A stretch of 60,062 nt of DNA from Loigolactobacillus binensis (GTDB lineage Bacteria > Bacillota > Bacilli > Lactobacillales > Lactobacillaceae), in assembly GCF_005405165.1 (NCBI RefSeq), contig NZ_BJDN01000017.1, forward strand, positions 1 to 60,062. The letters run 5' to 3'. Both the position numbers and the translations under genes were made by a program. The notes under the pieces are model-generated. The model made no database searches. It was not told where the DNA came from and saw only the letters and a list, made by a program, of their open reading frames with translations. Positions 46,342 through 54,684 of this stretch are shown one piece after another; within the stretch, counting starts at the first letter, position 1; each line of letters begins with the position of its first letter.

Positions 46342-47483
46342 GACCCCAACTCCTCCAAAAGTGTTCCTAAATGACTAACTAAATTCGGCATGACTTGATG
46401 ATAAATGCGTCCCGAAAAGGCCTCCTGTGGTAACGCCACAAACTTGGCAGTGGCTGGGCAGATCGGTTGGTACAACGGGTCCGCAATGATCGTGGTTGCT
46501 GCAGCTAAATGGGGAATCAATTCATCTTCATCCCGCGCCGCAATACAGCCGGTAGTTAATAACTCAACCGCAGGGGTAACCGGGCACAGCACTGTTGCAC
46601 CCGCACCAGTAGCGGCATAAAGCGCATTGGCCAACGATAATCCAGTAACACTTTCACCAATAATAATCGTTTTGGCATTAACTCGCGGTTGACAAACAAC
46701 TTGATTTTCACCACTAGTGGCAGCCTTTCGAATAGCTGCCCCAATTTGTGCCGTAAAAGCAGCTCCGTAAGGCGTGCCAATAACATAGGGCATGCCAAAC
46801 CGTTTTTGTAATACTTTAGCTGCAGGCAAACCACCTGCAGTAACCACTAGATTAACCTGCGCCGCACCAGCATTTTGAATCGCGGCAAATGAACTCCCCA
46901 TCGCCCAATTTGATTGAATTCTGATACCTTGTTGTTCTAAAACTGTTTCCAGTGCAGTAGCCGTACCATTGGTCGAAAAGTCCAGCGGCGTTATGCCTAG
47001 TAAATTAACGGCCAGCGCTTCACTTTTATGAGTTGGTGCTTGGCAAATCCGTTCAGCTAAAACTTTTAGTGCTAAGCCAACTCCGGCAACGTATGAGTGC
47101 ATGCCATTGGTATCAAAACCAAACGTTGTGATCCCGGTGGCCAACTCAACTTCCCGCGCAATTGCTGGAAAGTCTGTACCGGTTACCATCGGAATTGGTG
47201 ACCCAGTTAAGGCAATAAACTTCGGCTTTAATTCTTGTGCCGCTTCGATAGTATCATTAATAAATTTACTGTCATCACCTAAAATTGCTTGCGTTTCGGT
47301 CAAGCCTGTCGTAAATACCAAACTTTCGGTATCGTACCAACGCGGCTCATCGTAAGTGCTATAAGTCGAATTATAGCCAGCGGCATCGTGCATGACCGTC
47401 ATACCGCCAAGTTCATACAGTGCCGAGGCCACCCCAGAAGTATCACAAGTATAAGTTGAAATAATGCGGGCTACGTCTTTCAT
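46338..47483 (-). CDS. NifK-like nitrogenase-superfamily subunit, pair 2
   Basis: About 381 residues. Superfamily marks: IISTYTCDTSGV with a single early cysteine (C13), LGGMTVMHDAAGY corresponding to the NifK/NifE loop, the TGLTETQAILGDD block, IALTGSPIPMVTGTDF, and a mid-protein LVVTAGGLPAAKVLQKRFGMP. The second early cysteine seen in the pair-1 copy (C19) is alanine here. The in-frame TTG at 47501 would overlap the NifD-like tail; ATG at 47483 overlaps its stop (ATGA) and has GGGGGTG upstream, so it is preferred. Confidence 0.87.
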   Translation of the reverse strand: MKDVARIISTYTCDTSGVASALYELGGMTVMHDAAGYNSTYSTYDEPRWYDTESLVFTTGLTETQAILGDDSKFINDTIEAAQELKPKFIALTGSPIPMVTGTDFPAIAREVELATGITTFGFDTNGMHSYVAGVGLALKVLAERICQAPTHKSEALAVNLLGITPLDFSTNGTATALETVLEQQGIRIQSNWAMGSSFAAIQNAGAAQVNLVVTAGGLPAAKVLQKRFGMPYVIGTPYGAAFTAQIGAAIRKAATSGENQVVCQPRVNAKTIIIGESVTGLSLANALYAATGAGATVLCPVTPAVELLTTGCIAARDEDELIPHLAAATTIIADPLYQPICPATAKFVALPQEAFSGRIYHQVMPNLVSHLGTLLEELGS

Positions 47484-48799
47484 AGACAACCACACCCCCA
47501 ACTTTTAGTCTGAATAAGCGCTTGTGTATCTTTAGGTTCTTGATAGGCCGCAACCATTAAACTGGCCAAACGCTGAATACCATCAAAGCCATATAGGCCA
47601 GACCCTTTGATCAAATTAACGAAGTACGCCGTCGCAGTAAAATAGGCAGCCTTTTGACCGATCGCCAATACCTTTTCTTCCCGGGTACGCGGCGCTACCC
47701 GCATACCTACCGCCAACGTGGAATGAATAGCTAGGTCAGGTGCAATGGCCTGTAATTCAGCAAAATCAGCCTTTTCTTCCTTGTTAAACATATCAATATA
47801 AATATCCGTTACCCGGAAACCATGTTCCAACAATAAACGCGCTAATCCTAATGGTCGCGGACCAAGGGTGCCATCAAGCGCGATCGGCGTATTCCCAATG
47901 ATTGCCTGCGCCGCCGCCAGTGCTTGGTCACAGGCTGCGATCGTTTGCGGATCCGGTTGATAGTTCAATCCCAGCGCTGCACTTAATTTTTGCAGATTCT
48001 GAATGATTTCTTCATAATTGTAGCTCAACGGCAAATACAACAATTGTTGCCCTAATTTCTTTTCCACTAATTTACCGGCAGGCTTACCAGCAGGTCGTGT
48101 GACGATAGCGACTTTACTCGTTGCCATTTTCTGATAATCAGCGTAGCTTTTACAAGTCGCCACTTCCCGCACGGTGTAATGATTTTGGCTTAACAATTGA
48201 TACAGATCACTACTATGATCCAATGGATAATCATTGGCTAAAATATTGACCGCATGTTCATCTAATGGCGCTGGCTTTAACAGGCTATACAATTGACGCC
48301 GCATTTTTTGATCCGGATTCCAACCACTTTTGCGCATAATTGGATTCATGTAACAATCAGTAAATTGAATCGCCGGATAATTTGCCCGCAAGGTGCCAAA
48401 TACCATGTGCAGATCAATCCCTAAAAATTGGTGAACACAACTGGTGTACACTAACACAGCAGGTGGTGTAACGGGTAATTGATCAATAATATGACCAACA
48501 CCGTCAATGATCTGATCTTCCATATTGCCTTCCAGCACATTACTCTCACCAACAGCGATCGTTGAAAAGCGATCAGATGCACCAATATCTGCCGCCGTTA
48601 AAACTACCCCGCGTAAACAACCTTGTGGACAAACGAAAATCGAATGTGCCTCAGGAATCGAGAGGCCAGTGAAAACAATGTTCTGGGTTCCCCGCGCTGG
48701 TGCTGAATACTCCAAACCCACAGGAAAAGGCTGCGGAAATTCAGCTTGAGCAATGGGTACACTGACTTGCTTAGGTGCTGTATGCATATTCTTTAGCAT
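47480..48799 (-). CDS. NifD-like nitrogenase-superfamily subunit, pair 2
   Basis: 439 residues. Conserved cysteines C57 and C61 (VCPQGCLRG) and C121 (YTSCVHQFLGID) resemble the three cluster ligands that one subunit supplies in NifEN- and BchNB-type complexes. [17 protein letters not shown] and [13 protein letters not shown] are further superfamily blocks. No cysteine occurs between about residue 150 and the tail, so the NifD Cys275 ligand of FeMo-cofactor has no counterpart. The protein ends in WGCGCL. The start overlaps the stop of the 46-residue ORF (ATGCTAA). Confidence 0.87.
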   Translation of the reverse strand: MLKNMHTAPKQVSVPIAQAEFPQPFPVGLEYSAPARGTQNIVFTGLSIPEAHSIFVCPQGCLRGVVLTAADIGASDRFSTIAVGESNVLEGNMEDQIIDGVGHIIDQLPVTPPAVLVYTSCVHQFLGIDLHMVFGTLRANYPAIQFTDCYMNPIMRKSGWNPDQKMRRQLYSLLKPAPLDEHAVNILANDYPLDHSSDLYQLLSQNHYTVREVATCKSYADYQKMATSKVAIVTRPAGKPAGKLVEKKLGQQLLYLPLSYNYEEIIQNLQKLSAALGLNYQPDPQTIAACDQALAAAQAIIGNTPIALDGTLGPRPLGLARLLLEHGFRVTDIYIDMFNKEEKADFAELQAIAPDLAIHSTLAVGMRVAPRTREEKVLAIGQKAAYFTATAYFVNLIKGSGLYGFDGIQRLASLMVAAYQEPKDTQALIQTKSWGCGCL

Positions 48800-48933
48800 G
48801 TGCCCACCTCACAATGAACTTGGATCTGACCGCCACTGGTAACTGTCGAAGATATATGTTGACAATTTCTTAGCTGACGGTCCAAGAAGCCACTGTAACT
48901 GTCTTTACCTGTTTGGGTTACATTTAGGCTCAT
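48793..48933 (-). CDS. 46-residue ORF coupled to the second NifD-like gene
   Basis: It has ATG at 48933 with an excellent AAGGAG site and ends in an ATGCTAA overlap with the NifD-like start. Protein: 46 residues, polar, cysteines at 24, 41 and the last position. Its last eleven residues (QIQVHCEVGTC) recall the end of the NifH-like protein ([11 protein letters not shown]), and the nucleotide context is alike (TGTGAGG, then ATGCTAA). It may be a fusion containing the tail of a lost second nifH, or a real small protein. Part of the likeness could come from the shared ribosome site. Confidence 0.6.
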   Translation of the reverse strand: MSLNVTQTGKDSYSGFLDRQLRNCQHISSTVTSGGQIQVHCEVGTC

Positions 48934-48946
48934 GGTCGTTCACTCC

Positions 48947-50083
48947 TTAATTTTTCCAGCTTGACTTACCTGGATTAAAAATCTTGTTGGCTTGTTTATC
49001 CGTCAAATTGATCTTAAAGACTTTCTTATAATACGTTTTAGTCTCTTTGATGATATTAACGTCTTTAAATTGTTTTGGATAAACAGTTTTTGCCATCCAT
49101 AATAGCGTTAGTGGCGTATCAATACCTGGTGTGTAACTACGGTACATCCCCAATGGCATCTTATAAACTTGTTTGTCCTTAACGGCCTTAACTTTGCTCC
49201 AATCAAAGTTACCTACAGTGTTGTTATACAGATCTTTAGGTTGAGCAGTGTTAAAGTTAGTGATCAAGATCTTGTCTGGATTCCACTTGTAGATCTGTTC
49301 CATATTTACAATGGTTGAATTATTTGAATTAGGTGTATTGACAACGTTTTTTGCACCAATTGCTTTAGCCCAATATTGACCAAATGAATCGACCCCACCA
49401 GTTGTAATGGCACTACTACTATACTGACGTAAGAAGAAAACAGTTTGTTGATCAGCTGGTTTGATATTTTTGACCTTTTTCTGAACACGTTGGTAAACTT
49501 GGTTACTGTAATCTTTGACCACTTTTGCCTTGTTGTTCTTCGGGAAGATCTTCGATAATAGATCGATCCAGTGATTTTGGGTCGCAATCGTATCAAAATG
49601 CCACTTGCTGACAGAAACGGCAACTGCAGCAAAACCAGCGCTTTGTAATTGTTTACCTAGTTTAGGATCGTCAGCACCGTAAAAGACAACGTCAGGTTTT
49701 GACTTTTTAAGTTCTTCGGTGTTGATGCTGACGCCATCATTAGAACTCGTTTTAGACTTTAAAATACCTGGATATAATTCAGATAGTAAGCTACTTTTGG
49801 CTGCAACCATACTTGGTTTCGGCATGCTAACGATTTTATCGGCCGAGTTGAAAAAGACAGCGATAACTGATGGTAATGGCCAAACAGAACCGACCACAGC
49901 GACCCGTTTAACTTTTTTCGGTACGGCTACTTTATTACCGGCCTGATCAGTAATGACGTGGGTGCTTTTACTAGTAGTTGCCGCCTGAACACTGCTAGCA
50001 GCGCGGTTGCCAAAAGTGGCTAACGGCAGAACCATCACTAGTACTGCCAGTAAAGTGATAATGCGTTTGGTTAATTTGTTCAT
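48947..50083 (-). CDS. FecB/TroA-type binding protein, secreted form (C)
   Basis: 378 residues. The signal peptide aligns with those of the lipoprotein paralogues, but the lipobox cysteine is replaced (LATFGN instead of LAGCGS). An AxA-type site (SVQAA) follows near residue 34, so signal peptidase I cleavage and release or wall retention are predicted. The mature fold starts at VITDQAGNKVAVP and keeps MPLGMYRSYTPGIDTP. The C-terminus ends SSWKN, unlike the ASAY group. Neighbouring paralogue D is its closest partner in N-terminal design. Confidence 0.85.
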   Translation of the reverse strand: MNKLTKRIITLLAVLVMVLPLATFGNRAASSVQAATTSKSTHVITDQAGNKVAVPKKVKRVAVVGSVWPLPSVIAVFFNSADKIVSMPKPSMVAAKSSLLSELYPGILKSKTSSNDGVSINTEELKKSKPDVVFYGADDPKLGKQLQSAGFAAVAVSVSKWHFDTIATQNHWIDLLSKIFPKNNKAKVVKDYSNQVYQRVQKKVKNIKPADQQTVFFLRQYSSSAITTGGVDSFGQYWAKAIGAKNVVNTPNSNNSTIVNMEQIYKWNPDKILITNFNTAQPKDLYNNTVGNFDWSKVKAVKDKQVYKMPLGMYRSYTPGIDTPLTLLWMAKTVYPKQFKDVNIIKETKTYYKKVFKINLTDKQANKIFNPGKSSWKN

Positions 50084-50140
50084 GTCAAGTTTCCCCCAAA
50101 AATAATTTCACGTATTGCCCCGAGCTTGTAGATCTACTGC

Positions 50141-51307
50141 TTATTGTTGTGTAGAAATTGTTGACTTCCCAGCTGCAGAAGATGGATTAAAGATCGACTT
50201 AGCCTGTTTTGTAGTTAAGTTAACTTTAAAGGCTTTCTTATAGTAAGTTTTGGCCTCTTTAACCATATTGACATCCTTAAATTTGCTTGGATAAGCAGTC
50301 TTGGCCATCCATAACAAAGTAAGTGGTGTATCAACACCTGGTGTGTAGCTACGATACATTCCTAGTGGCATCTTATAAACATGTTTATTTTGAACAGCAG
50401 CAACTTTGCTCCAGTCATAGTTACCGATCGTATTGTTATACAAATCTTTTGGCTGAGCGGTTGTAAAGTTAGTGACAAAAATCAGTTGTGGATTCCACTT
50501 ATAAATTTGTTCCATCGTAACGGCTAAACCATTGCCGGCACCAGCATTTTTAACGACTTGTTTTGTGCCAGTAGCTTTAGCCCAATAATCGGCAAACGAG
50601 TTGGAACCGCCTGTAGAAAGTGTGCTAGCAGCGTACTGGTGTAAGAAGAAGACGCTCTTACGCTGAGAAGTTGGGATGGTTTTAACTTGTTTTTGAACGC
50701 GATTGTACGTTTTGTCACTGTAGTTCTTGATAACCTTTGCCTGGCTCTTCTTTTGCGGATACAACTTAGAAAGCAGACTGTACCAGTTATCCAAAGTTTC
50801 AATTGTGTTACCATGCCATTTACTAGTAGAAACACCAACTGCCTTAAAACCAGCCTGTTCCAATTTTGCTTTAGTTTTAGGATTTTCTGCTGTATAGAAA
50901 ACAATATCTGGCCGAGCTTTCTTTAATTCTTCAGTATTGAAAGTTGCCCCACCATTATCATTGACTGCTTTGACCTTGGTAATATTAGGATACAATTCAG
51001 ATAGTAAATCGTTTTTAGCCGCAGCCATACTAGCTTGTGGCATGTAAACTAAACGGCTGGATGAATTGAAGAAAGTTGTAATGACAGCTGGCAACGGCCA
51101 GATGCCGACAACGGCAATTCGTTTACTGTTCTTAGGTACAGTTACCTTATCCCCAGCTTGGTCGGTAACTGTCACCGTTTTACTAGTTGCTGCCGCATTA
51201 ACGGTACTGGCGGCATTAGTTGATGCACTGTTCCCCAAAGTGGCAAATGGTAAAACCATGGTTATTGCTGCCACTATCGTGATGATTCTTCTTTTAAGTT
51301 TGCTCAT
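50141..51307 (-). CDS. FecB/TroA-type binding protein, secreted form (D)
   Basis: 388 residues. As in paralogue C the lipobox cysteine is missing (FATLGN), and the signal peptide continues to an Ala-rich AxA site (VNAAA, about residue 40). The mature domain starts TVTDQAGDKVTVP; it contains FFLHQYAAST, FADYWAKATGTKQVV and MPLGMYRSYTPGVDTP. The tail GKSTISTQQ is unique. Two adjacent secreted copies suggest local tandem duplication after loss of the lipid anchor. Confidence 0.85.
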   Translation of the reverse strand: MSKLKRRIITIVAAITMVLPFATLGNSASTNAASTVNAAATSKTVTVTDQAGDKVTVPKNSKRIAVVGIWPLPAVITTFFNSSSRLVYMPQASMAAAKNDLLSELYPNITKVKAVNDNGGATFNTEELKKARPDIVFYTAENPKTKAKLEQAGFKAVGVSTSKWHGNTIETLDNWYSLLSKLYPQKKSQAKVIKNYSDKTYNRVQKQVKTIPTSQRKSVFFLHQYAASTLSTGGSNSFADYWAKATGTKQVVKNAGAGNGLAVTMEQIYKWNPQLIFVTNFTTAQPKDLYNNTIGNYDWSKVAAVQNKHVYKMPLGMYRSYTPGVDTPLTLLWMAKTAYPSKFKDVNMVKEAKTYYKKAFKVNLTTKQAKSIFNPSSAAGKSTISTQQ

Positions 51308-51356
51308 GTCAAACTACCCCCCAAAATAAATTTGAATAATTTCATTATTGATCTAA

Positions 51357-52478
51357 TTAATAAGCGGAAGCGGCAGAAGGTGCTTTAAAAATTTTTTCTG
51401 CCTGCTGATCCGTTAAAGTAACGTTGAACACCTTTTTGTAGTAAGCTTTGGTTTCTTTAAGAATATTGATGTCTTTAAACTGATCTGGATAGACCGTTTT
51501 AGCCATCCACAGTAATGTCACTGGTGTATCAGCACCAGGTGTATACCCACGATACATTCCTAGAGGCATTTTACTGACTTTTTTATTTTTGACTGCGGCA
51601 ACCTTACTCCAGTCATAATTGCCAATCGTATTGTTATATAAATCCGCCGGTTGTGCCGTAGTAAAATTAGTGATAAAAATTCGCTGCGGATTCCATTTAT
51701 AGATCTGTTCCATGTTGACTGTTGCTGCGCCTTTAAGCCCTTTGCTAACATTAATAGCGCCACTAGCATCCGCCCAATACTGACCCCAATTATCTTTTCC
51801 AGAAGTCACTATCATGGAATTATCGTATTGGAATAAGAAAAGTACTTTTTGGCGCTGGGCTGGACTAATTTTCTTAACTCTTTTTTGTACTAAATTTGTG
51901 ATTTTATCACTATAGTCGTCAACTAGCTTAACCTTATTGTTTTCTGGGAACATTTTAGATAATAACGCGATCCAGTGCTTCTGCGTTTCCATCGCATTAT
52001 AATGCCAATTACTCATTGAAAAACCAACTGCGGTAAAACCTGCGTTTAGTAATTTCTTCTTCATATGCGTATCGTCAGCATTATAAAGTACAACATCAGG
52101 CTTAGATTTCTTTAACTCTTCGATGTTGATGTCGGTTCCTTTGTTATATTTGGTATTAACTTTCAAAATATCCGGGTATAACTCAGATAACAAACTATTT
52201 TTTGCAGCCGCCATGCTGGGTTGTGGCATTGTCACAATTTTTTTAGTTGCATTAAAGAATACTGCCAGAAAAGAAGGCAACGGTAAAACTAAAACTGCAA
52301 TGCGATTAACTTTCTTAGGTATCTGTACTTTATCCCCGGCTTCATCAGTAATTGTTTTACTAGTTGTGGTGCTTTGACTTTTAGCACTACTTTTATTACC
52401 GCTACCACACCCAGCAAGCGGTACTACTAACGTTACAATTGCCAACAATGTGATCAGCGATTTGACCCACTTTTTCAT
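51357..52478 (-). CDS. FecB/TroA-type substrate-binding lipoprotein (E)
   Basis: 373 residues from the ATG at 52478 (the in-frame TTG at 52496 adds six residues containing the ribosome site). Signal peptide with lipobox LAGC, C24. Mature fold with the family blocks LPLPSFLAVFF, FQYDNSMIVTSG, WGQYWADASGAINVS and MPLGMYRGYTPGADTP (Ser to Gly in the conserved YRSY). Ends ASAY. It follows the cytosolic paralogue F directly, mirroring the A/B pair at the other end of the cluster. Confidence 0.85.
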   Translation of the reverse strand: MKKWVKSLITLLAIVTLVVPLAGCGSGNKSSAKSQSTTTSKTITDEAGDKVQIPKKVNRIAVLVLPLPSFLAVFFNATKKIVTMPQPSMAAAKNSLLSELYPDILKVNTKYNKGTDINIEELKKSKPDVVLYNADDTHMKKKLLNAGFTAVGFSMSNWHYNAMETQKHWIALLSKMFPENNKVKLVDDYSDKITNLVQKRVKKISPAQRQKVLFLFQYDNSMIVTSGKDNWGQYWADASGAINVSKGLKGAATVNMEQIYKWNPQRIFITNFTTAQPADLYNNTIGNYDWSKVAAVKNKKVSKMPLGMYRGYTPGADTPVTLLWMAKTVYPDQFKDINILKETKAYYKKVFNVTLTDQQAEKIFKAPSAASAY

Positions 52479-52507
52479 AACCCCATGTTCCCCCAACTAG
52501 ATTAACG

Positions 52508-53482
52508 TTAATAAGCGGAAGCGGCCGATGATGGCTTGAAGATCTTCGCGGCCTGCTGATCCGTTAAAGTAACGTTGAACACCTTTTTATAGTAAGTTTT
52601 CGTTTCTTCAATAATATTGATATCCGCAAATTGTGTTGGATAAACGGTTTTTGCCATCCACAACAGCGTCAACGGTGTATCGCCACCTGGTGCATAACTG
52701 CGGTACATTCCTAACGGCATTTTATAAGCTTGTTTATTTTTAACTGCGGCAACTTTGCTCCAGTCATAATCACCAATCGTATTGTTATACAGATCAGTCG
52801 GTTGTGCTGGTGTGAAATTAGTGATGAAAATGATCTCAGGATTCCACTGGTTGATTTGCGCCATGGTTACCTGAATGGCACCACCCGGATCGTTCACCAC
52901 ATTTTTAGCACCAACGGTTTCGGCCCAATATTGGCCCCAATGCGTACGTCCAGAAGTTGCGCATCTGGTTGCACTGTATTGGGAAAGGAAAAAGACAGTT
53001 TTACGCTGTTCTGGACTGATTTGACTAACGCGTTGTTGCACACGATCGCGCATAGCAATATTGTAATCGGCGACGATCTGTGCTTTCGCATTCTTCGGGA
53101 ATATTTTTTCTAACAACATGATCCACTGTCGCAAAGTTTCGATCGGATCATGGTTCCAACTTTCCGTCGAAATACCGACGGCCGTAAACCCAGCGGCCCT
53201 TAATTTTTGCTGCATAGCAGTGGCTTCAGCCCGATAAAAGACCACATCTGGCGCCAGTTTTTTAAGTGCAGTCGTGTCCACATCGAGGCCAGGATTAAAG
53301 CTATCATCCGCCTTTAAAATTTCGGGATAAAGCTGCGCTAATGGACCGTGTTGCGCCGCTAACATACTGGGGTGCGAAATGGTGACAATTTTGTCCGCAA
53401 CATCAAAAAACATGGCTAGTACCGCCGGTAAGGGTAAGATACCAACGACACCAATGCGCTGGATCGCGTTTGGCAACGCCAC
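52508..53482 (-). CDS. FecB/TroA-type binding protein paralogue without signal peptide (F)
   Basis: At least 324 residues from GTG at 53482. The frame stays open upstream and encodes IIEIIDQAGVKV in front of it, which aligns exactly with the start of paralogue A (MITITDQAGDIV). The matching initiator would be an ATT at 53515, with AAGGG and AGGTGG upstream. There is no ATG, GTG or TTG there, so either a rare ATT start is used or the protein begins at the weaker GTG and lacks its first strand. No signal peptide fits in the 40 bases between the NifK-like stop and this frame. Ends ASAY. Predicted cytosolic. Confidence 0.8.
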   Translation of the reverse strand: MALPNAIQRIGVVGILPLPAVLAMFFDVADKIVTISHPSMLAAQHGPLAQLYPEILKADDSFNPGLDVDTTALKKLAPDVVFYRAEATAMQQKLRAAGFTAVGISTESWNHDPIETLRQWIMLLEKIFPKNAKAQIVADYNIAMRDRVQQRVSQISPEQRKTVFFLSQYSATRCATSGRTHWGQYWAETVGAKNVVNDPGGAIQVTMAQINQWNPEIIFITNFTPAQPTDLYNNTIGDYDWSKVAAVKNKQAYKMPLGMYRSYAPGGDTPLTLLWMAKTVYPTQFADINIIEETKTYYKKVFNVTLTDQQAAKIFKPSSAASAY

Positions 53483-53523
53483 CTTAACGCCTGCTTGATC
53501 TATAATTTCGATAATGAACCCAC

Positions 53524-54684
53524 CTACCCTTTCTTCGTTTCGTTATTTATTTTCATTAGTAAGTTTTCAAAACCGGTCACTAAATTCGGCATCGAACCAT
53601 GATAAACACGGCCAGAAAAGCCTTCGTGCGGCACAGGAATGAACCGGGCAGTATCCGGACAGATCGGCTGATATAAGGGGTCAGCAATGATCGTGGTTGC
53701 TTCAGCAAAGTAAGGTTTAAGCTCATCTTCATCAACTGCTGAAATACAGCCATCAGTCAACAGCTCTGGTGCCGAATCCACTGGGCAAAGCACTGTTGCT
53801 GCCTCACCAGTTGCATCATATATAGCGTTGGCCAGTGAAAGCCGGTTAACACTTTCCCCAACGATCACCGTTTTGGCATTACCCTGCGGTGGACAAACTA
53901 ACTGATTCTCACCTGTCGCCGCTGCTTGCTTGATGGCGTTAACAATTTTAGTCGTAAAGGCAGCCCCATAAGGTGTACCGATCACGTAAGGTATTCCGAA
54001 ACGCTTTTGTAAAATTTTAGCTGCAGGTAGGCCGCCGGCAGAAACGACTAGATTGACTTGAGCCGCGCTGGCAGTTTTGATATCTGCAAACGAACCACCC
54101 ATTGCCCAATTAGATTGTATTTTCAGTCCTTGGTCTTGCAATACTTTTTCCATTGACGCAACGGTGTCATTGATCGAGAAGTCCAGCGGTGTAACTCCTA
54201 GTAAATTGATCGCTAGTTGGTCACTTTTTGTAGTGGGCTCCTGACAAACTCGTTTCGCCAACTCCGCAAAGGCTAAGCCAACGCCAGAAATATAAGAATT
54301 CATCCCCGTGGTATCGAAGCCAAAGGTCATGATCCCGGTAGCTAGCTCGATTTCACGCGCCAACGCTGGAAAATCAGTCCCGATAACCATTGGGATCGGC
54401 GAGCCAGTCAATGCAATGAAATTAGGCTGTAATCGTTTAGCAGCATTCACAGTATCATTAATGAATTTCTCGTCATCACCTAAAATTGCTTCCGTTTCAG
54501 TTAGCCCAGAAACAAAGATCAGACTATCCATTTCATACCAGCGTGGTTCATCGTGTGTCGTGTAGATCCCGGCATAACCAGAAGCATCATGCATTACGGT
54601 CATGCCACCTAATTCGTACAAGGCGGAACAAACACCGGAAGTGTCACACGAATAGGTTGAAATAATCTGTGCTGTATGTTTCAA
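53524..54684 (-). CDS. NifK-like nitrogenase-superfamily subunit, pair 1
   Basis: About 386 residues. Early cysteines C13 and C19 (TYSCDTSGVCSALYELGG), the VMHDASGY loop, SGLTETEAILGDD and IALTGSPIPMVIGTDF. The second half has LVVSAGGLPAAKILQKRFG and SANCISAVDEDEL-like segments. A TTG at 54684 overlapping the NifD-like TGA stop, with GGGGGTG upstream, is the likely start (the frame opens at TTG 54702). Only the first early cysteine is shared with the pair-2 copy, so it is the better candidate for a cluster ligand. Confidence 0.87.
   Translation of the reverse strand: MKHTAQIISTYSCDTSGVCSALYELGGMTVMHDASGYAGIYTTHDEPRWYEMDSLIFVSGLTETEAILGDDEKFINDTVNAAKRLQPNFIALTGSPIPMVIGTDFPALAREIELATGIMTFGFDTTGMNSYISGVGLAFAELAKRVCQEPTTKSDQLAINLLGVTPLDFSINDTVASMEKVLQDQGLKIQSNWAMGGSFADIKTASAAQVNLVVSAGGLPAAKILQKRFGIPYVIGTPYGAAFTTKIVNAIKQAAATGENQLVCPPQGNAKTVIVGESVNRLSLANAIYDATGEAATVLCPVDSAPELLTDGCISAVDEDELKPYFAEATTIIADPLYQPICPDTARFIPVPHEGFSGRVYHGSMPNLVTGFENLLMKINNETKKG

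Noticed and set aside
50524..50904. 126-residue minus-strand frame inside binding protein D
   Set aside because: Lys/Arg/Leu-rich shadow of the real coding frame, with no start signal.
44148..53482. Array of tandem DNA repeats
   Set aside because: The repetition is that of diverged coding paralogues, each with its own start, stop and ribosome site, not of simple or clustered repeats.
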